Assembly (NCBI GenBank): GCA_012511845.1
Contig: JAAZFF010000239.1
Span: 1-7,740, forward strand
Source: Lentisphaerota bacterium
GTDB lineage: Bacteria > Verrucomicrobiota > Kiritimatiellia > RFP12 > UBA3636
Direction of reading: 5' to 3'
DNA: 7,740 bases
Position numbers and translations under genes: made by a program. How positions within the stretch are numbered: the first letter of the stretch is position 1; each line of letters begins with the position of its first letter. The notes beneath the pieces were generated by a model. It was not told the origin of the DNA and made no database searches. It saw nothing but the letters and a program-made list of their open reading frames with translations. Shown here piece after piece: positions 1-7,425 of the stretch.

Positions 1-24
1 ACGGTAGTGTGTTACTTTTAGTCA

Positions 25-91
25 TAGCAAATCTTTCTTTTGATGTATTCATAACTACTTGCATTATAGCAAGCTAAAGAAAGATTTGCTA
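25..91. repeat. 16-bp perfect inverted repeat with nested stem
   Basis: TAGCAAATCTTTCTTT at 25-40 is the exact reverse complement of 76-91, separated by 35 bases. Inside the spacer a smaller stem, CTTGC (58-62) with GCAAG (69-73), closes on ATTATA. The AT-rich composition differs from the GC-rich DNA that starts near 120. The minus strand of the loop reads TGCTATAAT, a perfect extended -10 box at 63-71, though without a clear -35. It could be a transcription-terminating hairpin of a gene to the left, the end of a small mobile element, or a regulatory palindrome. The sequence alone does not decide. Confidence 0.55.
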
Positions 92-470
92 TCTTTTGTT
101 TCAGTTTCATGAAATATTCGGGATAGCACCCCACCGTGATTCGCAGCAAGCAAGCGTGTGTAAACCGCTGAGGGTGTCGGCGTAAGGAGGGAGTGATGCG
201 GGGATGCGGTGCGGAGGTGCGACAGCACTGCCCGTTGAGCAGCATGTGGCGGCTAAAGCGCAGCCGACAGTCATGACGCAAGCGGGGCGCCGCATGATGC
301 CAACGGACGCATAGCAGAACGCATCAGCACCGAACACGACGTAAAGCGGAAGCGGTGAGCACACGATTGCGTCAGCCGCGCCTCGCAATGGTGCAACCCT
401 TGCGCTGTTTGCGGTTTCACGAAGTGAAAAGACGATTGCTGCGTTGCAGGTGATGCATGGTGTAGAGTGC

Positions 471-505
471 GGCAGGCGAACTGGATTCGTATCCGTTCGC
501 TTGCC
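471..505. repeat. Long imperfect stem-loop
   Basis: GGCAGGCGAAC (471-481) pairs with GTTCGCTTGCC (495-505) over 11 positions with one mismatch, which would be a G-U pair if transcribed on the plus strand. Inside it, GGAT (483-486) pairs with ATCC (491-494) around a TCGT loop, leaving T482 as a single bulged base. The result is a stem of about 15 pairs. There is no T-run after it, so it is not a typical intrinsic terminator. A smaller perfect hairpin, TTTCAC-GAA-GTGAAA, lies just upstream at 415-429. Confidence 0.6.
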
Positions 506-587
506 GAATACGCTCATAACCAGGCGCACATCCAACGCAGTGTAGAGGCGTCCGCAACCAGCGCAAATGTGGCAACGCCACACCCAC

Positions 588-742
588 CTCAGCAACCCTG
601 CTCAGCAACCAAACCCGAGCAGGCGCTCGGGGCTCCCAGGGCTCGGCAACTGCGGACAGCTTGGAAAGCCGTCCCTACCTGCTCAGCAACTGCCCATCAT
701 CCACGGCGGTTTGCGGAGAAACACGCCCTACCTGCTCAGCAT
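588..742 (-). repeat. Mosaic intergenic repeat with stem-loop modules
   Basis: On the minus strand this segment repeats a few words. The plus-strand word CTGCTCAGCA occurs at about 599, 679 and 732, and CCCTACCT (minus AGGTAGGG) occurs at 673-680 and 726-733. One AGGTAGGG leads into a hairpin pairing 666-674 with 654-662 over 9 positions; its only imperfection would be a G-U pair on the minus strand. A second perfect hairpin, CCCGAGC-AGGC-GCTCGGG, spans 614-631. The build resembles dispersed REP-like or mosaic repeats. Whether it is repeated elsewhere in the genome cannot be seen here. Confidence 0.55.
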
Positions 743-745
743 GAG

Positions 746-810
746 AAAACTGACCACTGCACACTACCCACTGACCACTGGCACGGCTTGCCGTGCCCCT
801 TGCCGTGCCA
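746..810 (-). repeat. Heptad tandem repeat plus GGCACGGC palindrome, copy 1
   Basis: Read on the minus strand, the segment starts with GGCACGGC words. It includes an 18-base palindrome with 8-bp arms and a 2-base centre (780-797), and then five degenerate heptads: CAGTGGT, CAGTGGG, TAGTGTG, CAGTGGT and CAGTTTT (780 down to 746). The same arrangement, in the opposite orientation, is present at 7546-7612. The repeat overlaps the last ~14 codons of the fumarase beta gene and supplies its TAG stop at 764-766. Confidence 0.75.
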
Positions 811-1375
811 GAGCCTCTTTTGAAGTTTCGGCAATTTCATTGTAGAGGCTTCGCCCATGAGAATCCATGGCAACAATGCCGGGAAGTTTCTCAACTTCCA
901 GCACCCACATCGCCTCCGTTGCTCCGAATTCTTCAAGAAAGAAAACGTTTTCAACCTTTTTGACAGAATTTGCTATTACGGCAGCAGCACCACCGACCGC
1001 CTGAACGTAGACACAACCAAACCGGGCAAAAGCTTCAAGACTTTTTTTGCCCAGACCGCCCTTGCCGATGACTATCCGGACCCCCTGCGTTTCTACTATT
1101 GAGGCCATGTAGGGCTCTTCCCTTATTGACGTAGTAGGTCCGGCAGCAACGATTCGCCATGAACCGTCACCGTTACGCAAGACTACCGGTCCGCAATGAA
1201 AAACAGCGCCGTTCTGCAAATCTACCGGTGATACTCCTGTTTCTGCCAGATGTTTGTGCAACCTGTCGCGCCCCGTATAGACAAGTCCGGAAATATCAAT
1301 AATATCCCCCGCAGATAATGTGCGAACATCCTTTTCGTAAAAAGGATAATGCAGACTGATGGATTTGCTGCTCAT
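764..1375 (-). CDS. Fumarate hydratase (class I) beta subunit
   Basis: The protein (203 aa) belongs to the C-terminal/beta family of iron-sulfur class I fumarases and L(+)-tartrate dehydratases, which reversibly hydrate fumarate to malate, or handle tartrate, together with an Fe-S alpha subunit. Visible family motifs are TGRD-x-x-H at residues 34-40, GPTTS at 79-83, IGKGG at 103-107, GGAAA at 128-132 and EAMW at 154-157. T81, R85 and K105 match the spacing of active-site residues known in class I fumarase. The ATG start overlaps the stop of the upstream gene as ATGA and has no clear ribosome binding site, so translational coupling is likely. The family alignment should end near residue 189; the final ~14 residues (RQGARQAVPVVSG) are read from a repeat. 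No alpha-subunit gene is in the window. Fumarase versus tartrate dehydratase cannot be settled from this subunit. Confidence 0.88.
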   Translation of the reverse strand: MSSKSISLHYPFYEKDVRTLSAGDIIDISGLVYTGRDRLHKHLAETGVSPVDLQNGAVFHCGPVVLRNGDGSWRIVAAGPTTSIREEPYMASIVETQGVRIVIGKGGLGKKSLEAFARFGCVYVQAVGGAAAVIANSVKKVENVFFLEEFGATEAMWVLEVEKLPGIVAMDSHGRSLYNEIAETSKEALARQGARQAVPVVSG

Positions 1376-2706
1376 CGTGCAAAGATTTTGGGAGCAGGCA
1401 GCACGCGAACAATCTCAGCTGAAATTATGGGAATTTCTTCCGGCACTTCTTCTTCCCGTTCAACCTGTGCGATATCAACTTCAGGGACAGGTTCGTCTAC
1501 CGATACGATAACTTCTTCATCAACAGGTTCTGATGCCACTTCCGAATCTTTTCCGGTCTTGTCTTTTCTGGAAAGGGAAGCAGCCGCTATAACAATAAGT
1601 ATAACGAGAAAAATAACAGCAAAGCTCGAAGCCCTATATCGCTTCCTGGCGAGAGTCTCCTCATCTACCTCGGAGGAGACTGACAGACGCGCCATCAGAG
1701 ATTCAACAAAACCGGCAATTATTACATAACCATGTTTGACATAATCGCCGAAAGCCGGTCCTTTTTTCTTTGCCCTTATGAACGGAGCTTCCCTGGTTTT
1801 CTTACGTTTTTCCTGCTGTTTTGATGCTGCGAAGATTGCTGATGTGTCATCAGCTTCCTCATCCGGCACGACAGCCTTGTCGGCTCTTTCTTTTTGCACC
1901 TCTTTTTTGGGAGACACTGGATACTGAAAAGGTTCGAGATCATTCCTTGTGGGGCGCGGAGGAGTTGCAGACTGGACGGTGTCTGCCTGGAGGCGGAACA
2001 CATTGTCCTTTTCCTTCGCGGGCGGTGTGGCTGCCTGCTCGGGTTTATCTTCTGCAGCTGCCGGCACATGTTCGCCTGGAGGAGGTTTAACAGGTTGTGG
2101 ATGGGTCGATGCCTGCGAAGGAATTGCCCGCAATTGTGATGCACGCCCTGATATAACAGGCGCCGTAACGCGCTTAACGTCAGGGTTCGGCATTGTAACG
2201 GACGATGCCCTGACTGATGAAGGCATGCCGGACGTGGTACGGATCAGCTGGGGTTTTTCTTTAACCGGTACTTCTTTAACTTCAGTTGTTTCGGCAGGGA
2301 TGTCGACTTGTTCCTCTTCGTCGGGGAGCGATTCTTCAACGTCTGCTGCAGCAGATGCGCTTTCGTCCTCTGTCTCTTCTTCCGGTATATCGTCGGGCAC
2401 TGTTTCTTCTTTTTCAACAGGTATGATATTTTTTTTCTCCAAAATCTTTTTCGGTTTTGGTGCGGCGTCATCGCCTCCATCATACGTGGCGAGAAATTCT
2501 GCTATGAGCGGATCCGGGTCAACCCCTACTGCCTTGGCATAAAGTTTTATGAATCCCTTTCCGTATATTGCTGCGCTGAAGCGATGGTAGTCCTCTGCTT
2601 CGAGCTCTCGAATAATCTGCACCATTATATGGGTTTTATCTGCAACTTCGCTTTGTGAAAGCCCTAAAGCTTCGCGAGCCTCTCTCAGTTTAGATCCAAG
2701 TGCCAT
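1372..2706 (-). CDS. RodZ-like HTH membrane protein
   Basis: This 444-residue protein starts with a RodZ-type helix-turn-helix domain (about residues 3-72; note LREAREALGLSQSEVA and GFIKLYAKAVGVD). A long, low-complexity linker rich in Pro, Glu and Ala follows (about 80-310), then a basic patch and one transmembrane helix at about 360-378 flanked by KRYR and RKDK. It ends in an acidic, Pro-rich tail of about 65 residues. This fits RodZ topology: HTH in the cytoplasm binding MreB, tail outside. The usual folded C-terminal DUF4115 domain is not apparent, so the gene is called RodZ-like only. A strong GAGGGGGAG lies 3 nt upstream of the ATG (2710-2718). The gene lies 30 nt after ftsK and overlaps the fumarase gene by 4 nt. 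A role in rod shape or the divisome is inferred from family and neighbour. Confidence 0.75.
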   Translation of the reverse strand: MALGSKLREAREALGLSQSEVADKTHIMVQIIRELEAEDYHRFSAAIYGKGFIKLYAKAVGVDPDPLIAEFLATYDGGDDAAPKPKKILEKKNIIPVEKEETVPDDIPEEETEDESASAAADVEESLPDEEEQVDIPAETTEVKEVPVKEKPQLIRTTSGMPSSVRASSVTMPNPDVKRVTAPVISGRASQLRAIPSQASTHPQPVKPPPGEHVPAAAEDKPEQAATPPAKEKDNVFRLQADTVQSATPPRPTRNDLEPFQYPVSPKKEVQKERADKAVVPDEEADDTSAIFAASKQQEKRKKTREAPFIRAKKKGPAFGDYVKHGYVIIAGFVESLMARLSVSSEVDEETLARKRYRASSFAVIFLVILIVIAAASLSRKDKTGKDSEVASEPVDEEVIVSVDEPVPEVDIAQVEREEEVPEEIPIISAEIVRVLPAPKIFAR

Positions 2707-2709
2707 TTG

Positions 2710-2718
2710 CTCCCCCTC
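2710..2718 (-). promoter_or_regulatory. Ribosome binding site of the RodZ-like gene
   Basis: The minus strand reads GAGGGGGAG then CAA before ATG. This is the strongest purine-rich site among the minus-strand genes and supports the start at 2706. It lies in the 30-nt gap after the ftsK stop, which has no room for a terminator plus promoter. Confidence 0.6.
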
Positions 2719-2736
2719 ACATTAAATATCAGAAAA

Positions 2737-5274
2737 TTAAAATTCATCGTCATCATCCGGCATACTGCCATCGAGAGTTGTTCTCAGTATTTCTCTAGGC
2801 GACGAACCGTTCGCCGGACCGACGCATCCGAGCCGTTCAAGTTCATCCATTATCCGGGCTGCCCTATTATAACCTAAACGCAGCTGTCTTTGTATAGAAG
2901 AAGTTGAGGCGCGACGTGTAGTGACGATACACTCAAGCGCTTTCCGGAGGAGTTCTGCATCCTGATCCGTCTCCTCGCCATCCTGCCCTTCACCTTCTCC
3001 GAATTCATCTGTCGGAGACTTAATGACTATTTTATCGAGCCGTTCCATGACTTCCTTTATGTAGGTCGGCTCGCCCTGATCTTTGTACCAGTCCACAAGA
3101 TCTGTTATTTCATCATCGGAGATAAAGGTTCCCTGGGTTCGCGTCATAGTACCGTTGGGATTGCTGAACAGCATGTCTCCATTCCCGATCAGGTTTTCCG
3201 CGCCCCTGCCATCAATAATAATCTGACTATCTATACCCTGGGAAACTTTCAAGGCTATACGTCCGGGGAAGTTCGCCTTGATCAGTCCTGTAATTACGTT
3301 TGCTGACGGTCTTTGGGTGGCAAGCACCATGTGGATGCCGACGGCACGTGAAAGTTGTGCAAGGCTTACAATACGCGGCTCTATTTCCGACTGTGCGGAC
3401 ATCATAAGATCCGACATTTCGTCTACCATTATAACTATATACGGCAGTTTGTCGGGATAGGTGATTGCCTCATCATCGTCGTCTGCATCAAAGAGGACTC
3501 CCTGTTTGGCGCGCTCCCTGTTATTATACGAGGCAATATTTCTTACGCCTGTTCTCTTGAACATTTCCAGGCGGGTTTTCATTTCAACAATAGCCCACTG
3601 CAGGGCACCTGCCGCTTTTTGCGGGGCTGTAATAACCGGCACAACAAGATGCGGCAAATCTGCATAGCACGAGAACTCGACCATTTTCGGATCTACGAGG
3701 ATTATCCTCAGATCATCAGGTGTTCTGGAGAGCATCAGCCCGGCTATTATCGAGTTCATGCATACGCTTTTACCTGAACCTGTAGTTCCTGCCAAGAGAA
3801 GATGCGGCATTTTGGCAAGATCGGCAACGACCGGTTTGCCGCCTACATCGAGCCCCAGCAGCATGGGCAATGCGAATTTTTCTGTAGCTGTTTTCCACTC
3901 TGCAGAATCTGACACAGAGCGAACTGACACTGATGCCCTGTTTGCATTGGGGATTTCTATTCCCATCACGCTCTTTCCGGGGATTGGCGAGAGTATGCGA
4001 ATACTTCTTGCCTTGAGAGCCATTTGGAGATCGCTTGAAAACTTTGTTATCGTTCCTACCCTTACTCCGGCAGCAAGCTTGATTTCATAGCATGTTATTA
4101 CAGGACCGCTGACAACTCCTGTTACCTCTACATTGATTCCGAAATCGGCTAATGTGCCTTCGATAATATCTGAATTTTGGTTGATTTCAGACATATTATC
4201 TTCATGGGCGAGCGGCTGCGGGGGGCGGAGCAACTTTGTTTGAGGCAGTTTGAAAATCTTTTCGTTGGAAACAAACACAGATGCGGCAGGCGTTTTGCGA
4301 GTCCGTGCCCTGCGCCTGGGAACGGCTGCTGCAGCTTCCGGCTTTTCCTGCTCATCTAAAAGTTCAGGTTCCTGCTTCGCAACTGTTTTTCCGGCAGCTG
4401 CCCTGCGCCGTCCAGAGCGTCGCTGTTCGAAAATTTCGTCATCATCAGTATCGTCGTACGAAGCTTCGCGTACGGCAGCAGCTCTTCTTGCTTCTTTAGC
4501 TGCAAGCGCGGTAGCCTTCCGCTCTTCCCTCAACGCTTTCAGTTGTTCTTTTTTTTCTGCCCTTACTTCTGCATCTGCGGCTTTCTGCGCTCTCCTGCGT
4601 TCGCGCTCTTCGATTCTGGCGAGTCGTCTGATTTCCCGGGGGTCTTCGAGCTCAGCCTTTCCGCTGTCGATTTTTCTTTTGACTTCGAGGTCGCGTGCCC
4701 TGAGGGTATAGAAATACTCTATAATCTTCATGGGTCCGATAAACATCAGTATTGACACTGCGAGAAGAATTATAAACAGGGACATGCATCCGGCTTTTCC
4801 GAGCCATGGGGTAAAAAGCTTATCGTTCAGCAGAAAGCCTATACCACCACCTGAATTGGGGGCGAGGTTAAACCTGGGGCTTTCCAGTAAGGACAGGAAG
4901 GTTCCGTTGGCAAACTGCAATAAAACACTGCAGCTGATTGTTGCGATCAGCATCCACAGCACCTTGTATCGCAGGCGGTGACCGCTTGCCATCAATCCAC
5001 CAAAGAAGAGAAAAAACAACGGAATGAGGTAGGCGCACAGACCGAGAAGAGAGAAAAACAAGTATGAATTAAGTGAACCGAATGCACCCATCCAATTAGT
5101 CGGCGGTGAATTGGCAGGTGCAACAAGCATCGGCACATCGGCAGCGTTGTAGGACACCATGCCCAGAAACGCTACGAGCGCATATGCCAGGACGGGAACG
5201 GACACAACACGCCATGCGACGTGCGGCGGCCGTTCCACATCAGAAACTTGTTCTCTCTTTGTCTTTTCCGTCAT
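2737..5274 (-). CDS. ftsK: DNA translocase FtsK/SpoIIIE
   Basis: This membrane-anchored, ATP-driven DNA pump clears and sorts chromosome ends at the division septum. The N-terminal ~190 of 845 residues hold about four hydrophobic segments (roughly 22-45, 68-95, 104-125, 161-185). A highly charged Arg/Glu/Ala-rich, probably coiled-coil linker follows to about 330. The motor carries Walker A AGTTGSGKS (495-503), Walker B IVIMVDE (613-619) and the family signature LATQRPS (651-657). An acidic spacer rich in E, G and D (757-772) leads to the gamma winged-helix domain (about 773-833) with RRAS, GYNRAARI and REIL, the part that reads KOPS/SRS orientation sequences. The length is close to SpoIIIE-type proteins and much shorter than E. 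coli FtsK. The ATG at 5274 follows AAGGG with almost no spacing, a weak site. The tail ends DDDDEF. Confidence 0.96.
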   Translation of the reverse strand: MTEKTKREQVSDVERPPHVAWRVVSVPVLAYALVAFLGMVSYNAADVPMLVAPANSPPTNWMGAFGSLNSYLFFSLLGLCAYLIPLFFLFFGGLMASGHRLRYKVLWMLIATISCSVLLQFANGTFLSLLESPRFNLAPNSGGGIGFLLNDKLFTPWLGKAGCMSLFIILLAVSILMFIGPMKIIEYFYTLRARDLEVKRKIDSGKAELEDPREIRRLARIEERERRRAQKAADAEVRAEKKEQLKALREERKATALAAKEARRAAAVREASYDDTDDDEIFEQRRSGRRRAAAGKTVAKQEPELLDEQEKPEAAAAVPRRRARTRKTPAASVFVSNEKIFKLPQTKLLRPPQPLAHEDNMSEINQNSDIIEGTLADFGINVEVTGVVSGPVITCYEIKLAAGVRVGTITKFSSDLQMALKARSIRILSPIPGKSVMGIEIPNANRASVSVRSVSDSAEWKTATEKFALPMLLGLDVGGKPVVADLAKMPHLLLAGTTGSGKSVCMNSIIAGLMLSRTPDDLRIILVDPKMVEFSCYADLPHLVVPVITAPQKAAGALQWAIVEMKTRLEMFKRTGVRNIASYNNRERAKQGVLFDADDDDEAITYPDKLPYIVIMVDEMSDLMMSAQSEIEPRIVSLAQLSRAVGIHMVLATQRPSANVITGLIKANFPGRIALKVSQGIDSQIIIDGRGAENLIGNGDMLFSNPNGTMTRTQGTFISDDEITDLVDWYKDQGEPTYIKEVMERLDKIVIKSPTDEFGEGEGQDGEETDQDAELLRKALECIVTTRRASTSSIQRQLRLGYNRAARIMDELERLGCVGPANGSSPREILRTTLDGSMPDDDDEF

Positions 5275-5338
5275 ACCCTTGTTGCAATTTTATAATCTGT
5301 TCGCACCTTGAATGCTTACAAAGGTATATCGCCGATTA
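5275..5338 (-). promoter_or_regulatory. 64-nt gap before ftsK with a possible -10 box
   Basis: The minus strand contains GATTATAAAAT, a reasonable -10-like sequence, about 20 nt before the ftsK start. No well-spaced -35 is visible. No G+C-rich hairpin followed by a T-run lies here, so read-through from the EF-G-like gene is the simpler view. Any internal promoter would be weak. Confidence 0.25.
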
Positions 5339-7372
5339 TCACTCTTCCGCGTCGCGAACCTTATGCGGTGATTCCGCGATTACCTTCTGCGCCACGTTTG
5401 ACGGCACTACCTCATAGCGGGCAAACTTCATCTCGAATGACGCCTGTCCGCCGGTGATTGAGCGCAATTCTGCCGCATAGCGGAACAGTTCCGCCTGGGG
5501 AACATCTGCCACAATCACCTGCATATCCTCTTCTGATTCATATCCCAGCACTCTGCCGCGCTTATGATTCAAATCACCTGTAACGGCACCCATGAAGGCA
5601 TCCGGTGTGAATATGCGGACATTCATTATGGGCTCAAGCAGCACGGGCTTGGCATTTGAAAGTCCCACACGAAGAGCTGTTGAGCCGGCTATTTTAAAGG
5701 CAATTTCCGATGAGTCAACATCGTGATACGAGCCATCGTAAACACGCACCTTGATATCTACGACAGGATAGCCTGCTACAGCACCATTCTGCATGCGCTC
5801 GACCAGACCTTTTTCGATGGCAGGAATGTAGTTGCCGGGAATTGATCCGCCGACAGTTTCATCCACGTACCATTCTTCGTCACCTTCCATCAATTTCTCA
5901 ACGGTAAGGTAAACTTCGCCGTACTGTCCGCGGCCTCCCGACTGCTTTTTGTGCCTGTGGTGGCCTTCGCCCTTGGCAGTAACAGTTTCCCTGTACGCAA
6001 TACGAGGAGTATTCAACTTGACGCTCACATTACTCATCTGCTTCATCAGGCGTACTGCCACATCGAGATGAACATCGCCCATTCCCATGAGAACTGTTTC
6101 GTGAGTTTCTGTATTACGCTCGGTGCGCAGGGTAGGATCCTGCTCCACTACACGCTGAAGTGCAGGGCCGAGTTTGTCCTCATCTGCCTGTGTTTCAGCA
6201 GTTACTGCAGCAAACATTACAGGCTCCGGGAATTTTACCGGACGTGCCCTCAGTGTGTTGCCCGGCGTGAACAGGGTATCGTTTACCTTTGTTGCCTTGA
6301 GCTTCGGTATGGCGACTATGTCCCCGGGGGTGGCAACATCGATGTTGTTGTGCTTTCTGCCGCACGGTACAAGCAATGAAGAGACTTTATCTTTACCTGT
6401 TCTGGAATTTTCGATTTCGGCATCGACCTTCAGGGTGCCGGCAAGAACACGCACGTAGCTCATCTGTCCGACAAAGCTGTCAGAAACCGAGCGCCAGACG
6501 AGGCCTGCAAACGGAGCATCAGGTGACGATTCTATCACATTATCGTCGGCATCCGTACGCTCTCTTTCTGCAGGACTTGACATGTATCTGACTACTGATT
6601 CGAGCAGGAAATCCACGCCGACACCACTTAGTGGGTAAACAGGAATAATCGGGATGAACCCGCCATCTCTTCCCGCCTGCCGCAATCCTGAGGAAACTTC
6701 TTCATCGGTAAGGGCTTCACCCATCAGAAACTTTTCTGTAAGCTCATCACTGCTTTCCGCTGCACGCTCCATGAGCTGTTCCCGGGCTTCATCTGCGGCA
6801 GCCTTGAAAGCCTCAGGTATATCATCAGAGAAAACATCTACGATAGATTTTCCGTCTTCCGTGGGGAAAGCTATGGGCGAGCACTCGCTGCCAAGTGCTG
6901 CACGCAAAGCTTCTACAGTCTTTAGAAAATCTGTATTATCCTTGTCGAGCCCTGTAACTGCGATCATGCGTGAGGCGAGCCCGGTCTGACCGAAGCATTT
7001 CCATGCGCGGCGTGTGCCGACCTCCACTCCTCCGGAAGCGTCAATCATAAGCAAGCCGGCATCAGCAACGCGGCTGGCAGAACGCATTTGTCCATAAAAA
7101 TCCATGAATCCGGGTGTATCGGTAAAAAACAAATTATACTTTTTCCCGTTTTTAGCATCGTACTGGGCATTGAAAGTGGCGGAAAAAATGGATATCTTTC
7201 TATTTTTTTCCTCTTCTGTGTAATCGGAGACGCTGCTTCCGTTTGCTGAAGAACCCAGCCTGTCGTTAATGCCAAGTTTAAAGGCGAGGGCGTCTGTCAA
7301 CGCCGTCTTGCCTGTTCCGCTATGACCAGCCAATACAAAATTCCTTACGTCCTCTACCGGTATGTTGTACAT
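5339..7372 (-). CDS. EF-G-like translation GTPase paralogue
   Basis: This 677-residue protein has the full five-domain EF-G layout: G domain to about 265, domain II about 285-365, III about 383-455, IV about 456-575 and V about 578-655. Domain IV keeps HKKQSGGRGQYG (474-485) and the tip GSYHDVDSSE (547-556), which in EF-G enters the decoding site during translocation. The P-loop is GHSGTGKT (16-23). Key GTPase positions differ from housekeeping EF-G: RGIT in switch I reads RKIS (58-61), the catalytic His after DTPG is Phe (F89), and NKxD is TGLD (140-143). It therefore belongs to the EF-G-like paralogues rather than being the main fusA product; Bacteroides EF-G2 is a paralogue shown to work without GTP hydrolysis. 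ATG at 7372 is preferred because AAGGAA lies 12 nt before it; an in-frame TTG at 7384 would directly abut that site. It is the first gene of the apparent operon. Confidence 0.9.
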   Translation of the reverse strand: MYNIPVEDVRNFVLAGHSGTGKTALTDALAFKLGINDRLGSSANGSSVSDYTEEEKNRKISIFSATFNAQYDAKNGKKYNLFFTDTPGFMDFYGQMRSASRVADAGLLMIDASGGVEVGTRRAWKCFGQTGLASRMIAVTGLDKDNTDFLKTVEALRAALGSECSPIAFPTEDGKSIVDVFSDDIPEAFKAAADEAREQLMERAAESSDELTEKFLMGEALTDEEVSSGLRQAGRDGGFIPIIPVYPLSGVGVDFLLESVVRYMSSPAERERTDADDNVIESSPDAPFAGLVWRSVSDSFVGQMSYVRVLAGTLKVDAEIENSRTGKDKVSSLLVPCGRKHNNIDVATPGDIVAIPKLKATKVNDTLFTPGNTLRARPVKFPEPVMFAAVTAETQADEDKLGPALQRVVEQDPTLRTERNTETHETVLMGMGDVHLDVAVRLMKQMSNVSVKLNTPRIAYRETVTAKGEGHHRHKKQSGGRGQYGEVYLTVEKLMEGDEEWYVDETVGGSIPGNYIPAIEKGLVERMQNGAVAGYPVVDIKVRVYDGSYHDVDSSEIAFKIAGSTALRVGLSNAKPVLLEPIMNVRIFTPDAFMGAVTGDLNHKRGRVLGYESEEDMQVIVADVPQAELFRYAAELRSITGGQASFEMKFARYEVVPSNVAQKVIAESPHKVRDAEE

Positions 7373-7384
7373 AATTTGAACCAA

Positions 7385-7390
7385 TTCCTT
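7385..7390 (-). promoter_or_regulatory. Ribosome binding site deciding the EF-G-like start
   Basis: AAGGAA on the minus strand lies 12 nt before the ATG at 7372 and directly abuts the in-frame TTG at 7384. The spacing rules out the TTG as an efficient start and supports the ATG, although 12 nt is slightly long. Confidence 0.5.
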
Positions 7391-7425
7391 AAATCTGAGT
7401 TCCTGAAAAGAAAACGGCAGACAAG

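Larger units (their letters stand above)
1..763. other. Gene-free, repeat- and hairpin-rich flank
   Basis: This stretch of about 760 bases has no convincing protein gene. Open frames exist on both strands; the longest is 162 codons on the minus strand at 107-595. Their translations are Cys-rich, low in recognisable motifs and have no ribosome binding site, as expected when structured GC-rich DNA is translated by chance. The stretch does hold a long inverted repeat at the left edge, several stem-loops between about 250 and 510, and a mosaic of short repeated modules from about 588 to 742 that runs into the heptad/palindrome repeat at the end of the fumarase gene. I see no tRNA, rRNA or CRISPR array. 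It is best read as intergenic repeat DNA downstream of the operon. Confidence 0.6.

Noticed and set aside
18..281. 87-codon minus-strand frame ending in a lysine-rich stretch
   Set aside because: It crosses the inverted repeat and two regions of very different composition, and neither the first Met nor the internal Met near 110 has a ribosome binding site.
471..505. Integron attC site
   Set aside because: The stem has a bulged base, but the required GTTRRRY/RYYYAAC core pair is absent and no cassette array or integrase is seen.
107..595. 162-codon minus-strand open frame
   Set aside because: Cys-rich with no recognisable domain, no ribosome binding site, and lies over stem-loop and repeat DNA. 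Likely a chance frame, although repeat-derived hypothetical proteins of this kind are often annotated.
780..797. Palindrome as an intrinsic terminator of the operon
   Set aside because: The 8-bp arms are strong, but it lies within the last codons of the fumarase gene and is followed by heptads, not a T-run.
467..845. Plus-strand frames of 118 and 92 codons
   Set aside because: They run through the mosaic repeat and into the 3' end of the well-supported minus-strand fumarase gene, and have no family features.
1949..2542. 197-codon plus-strand frame rich in Ser and Gly
   Set aside because: Antisense shadow of the Pro/Glu-rich linker of the RodZ-like gene.
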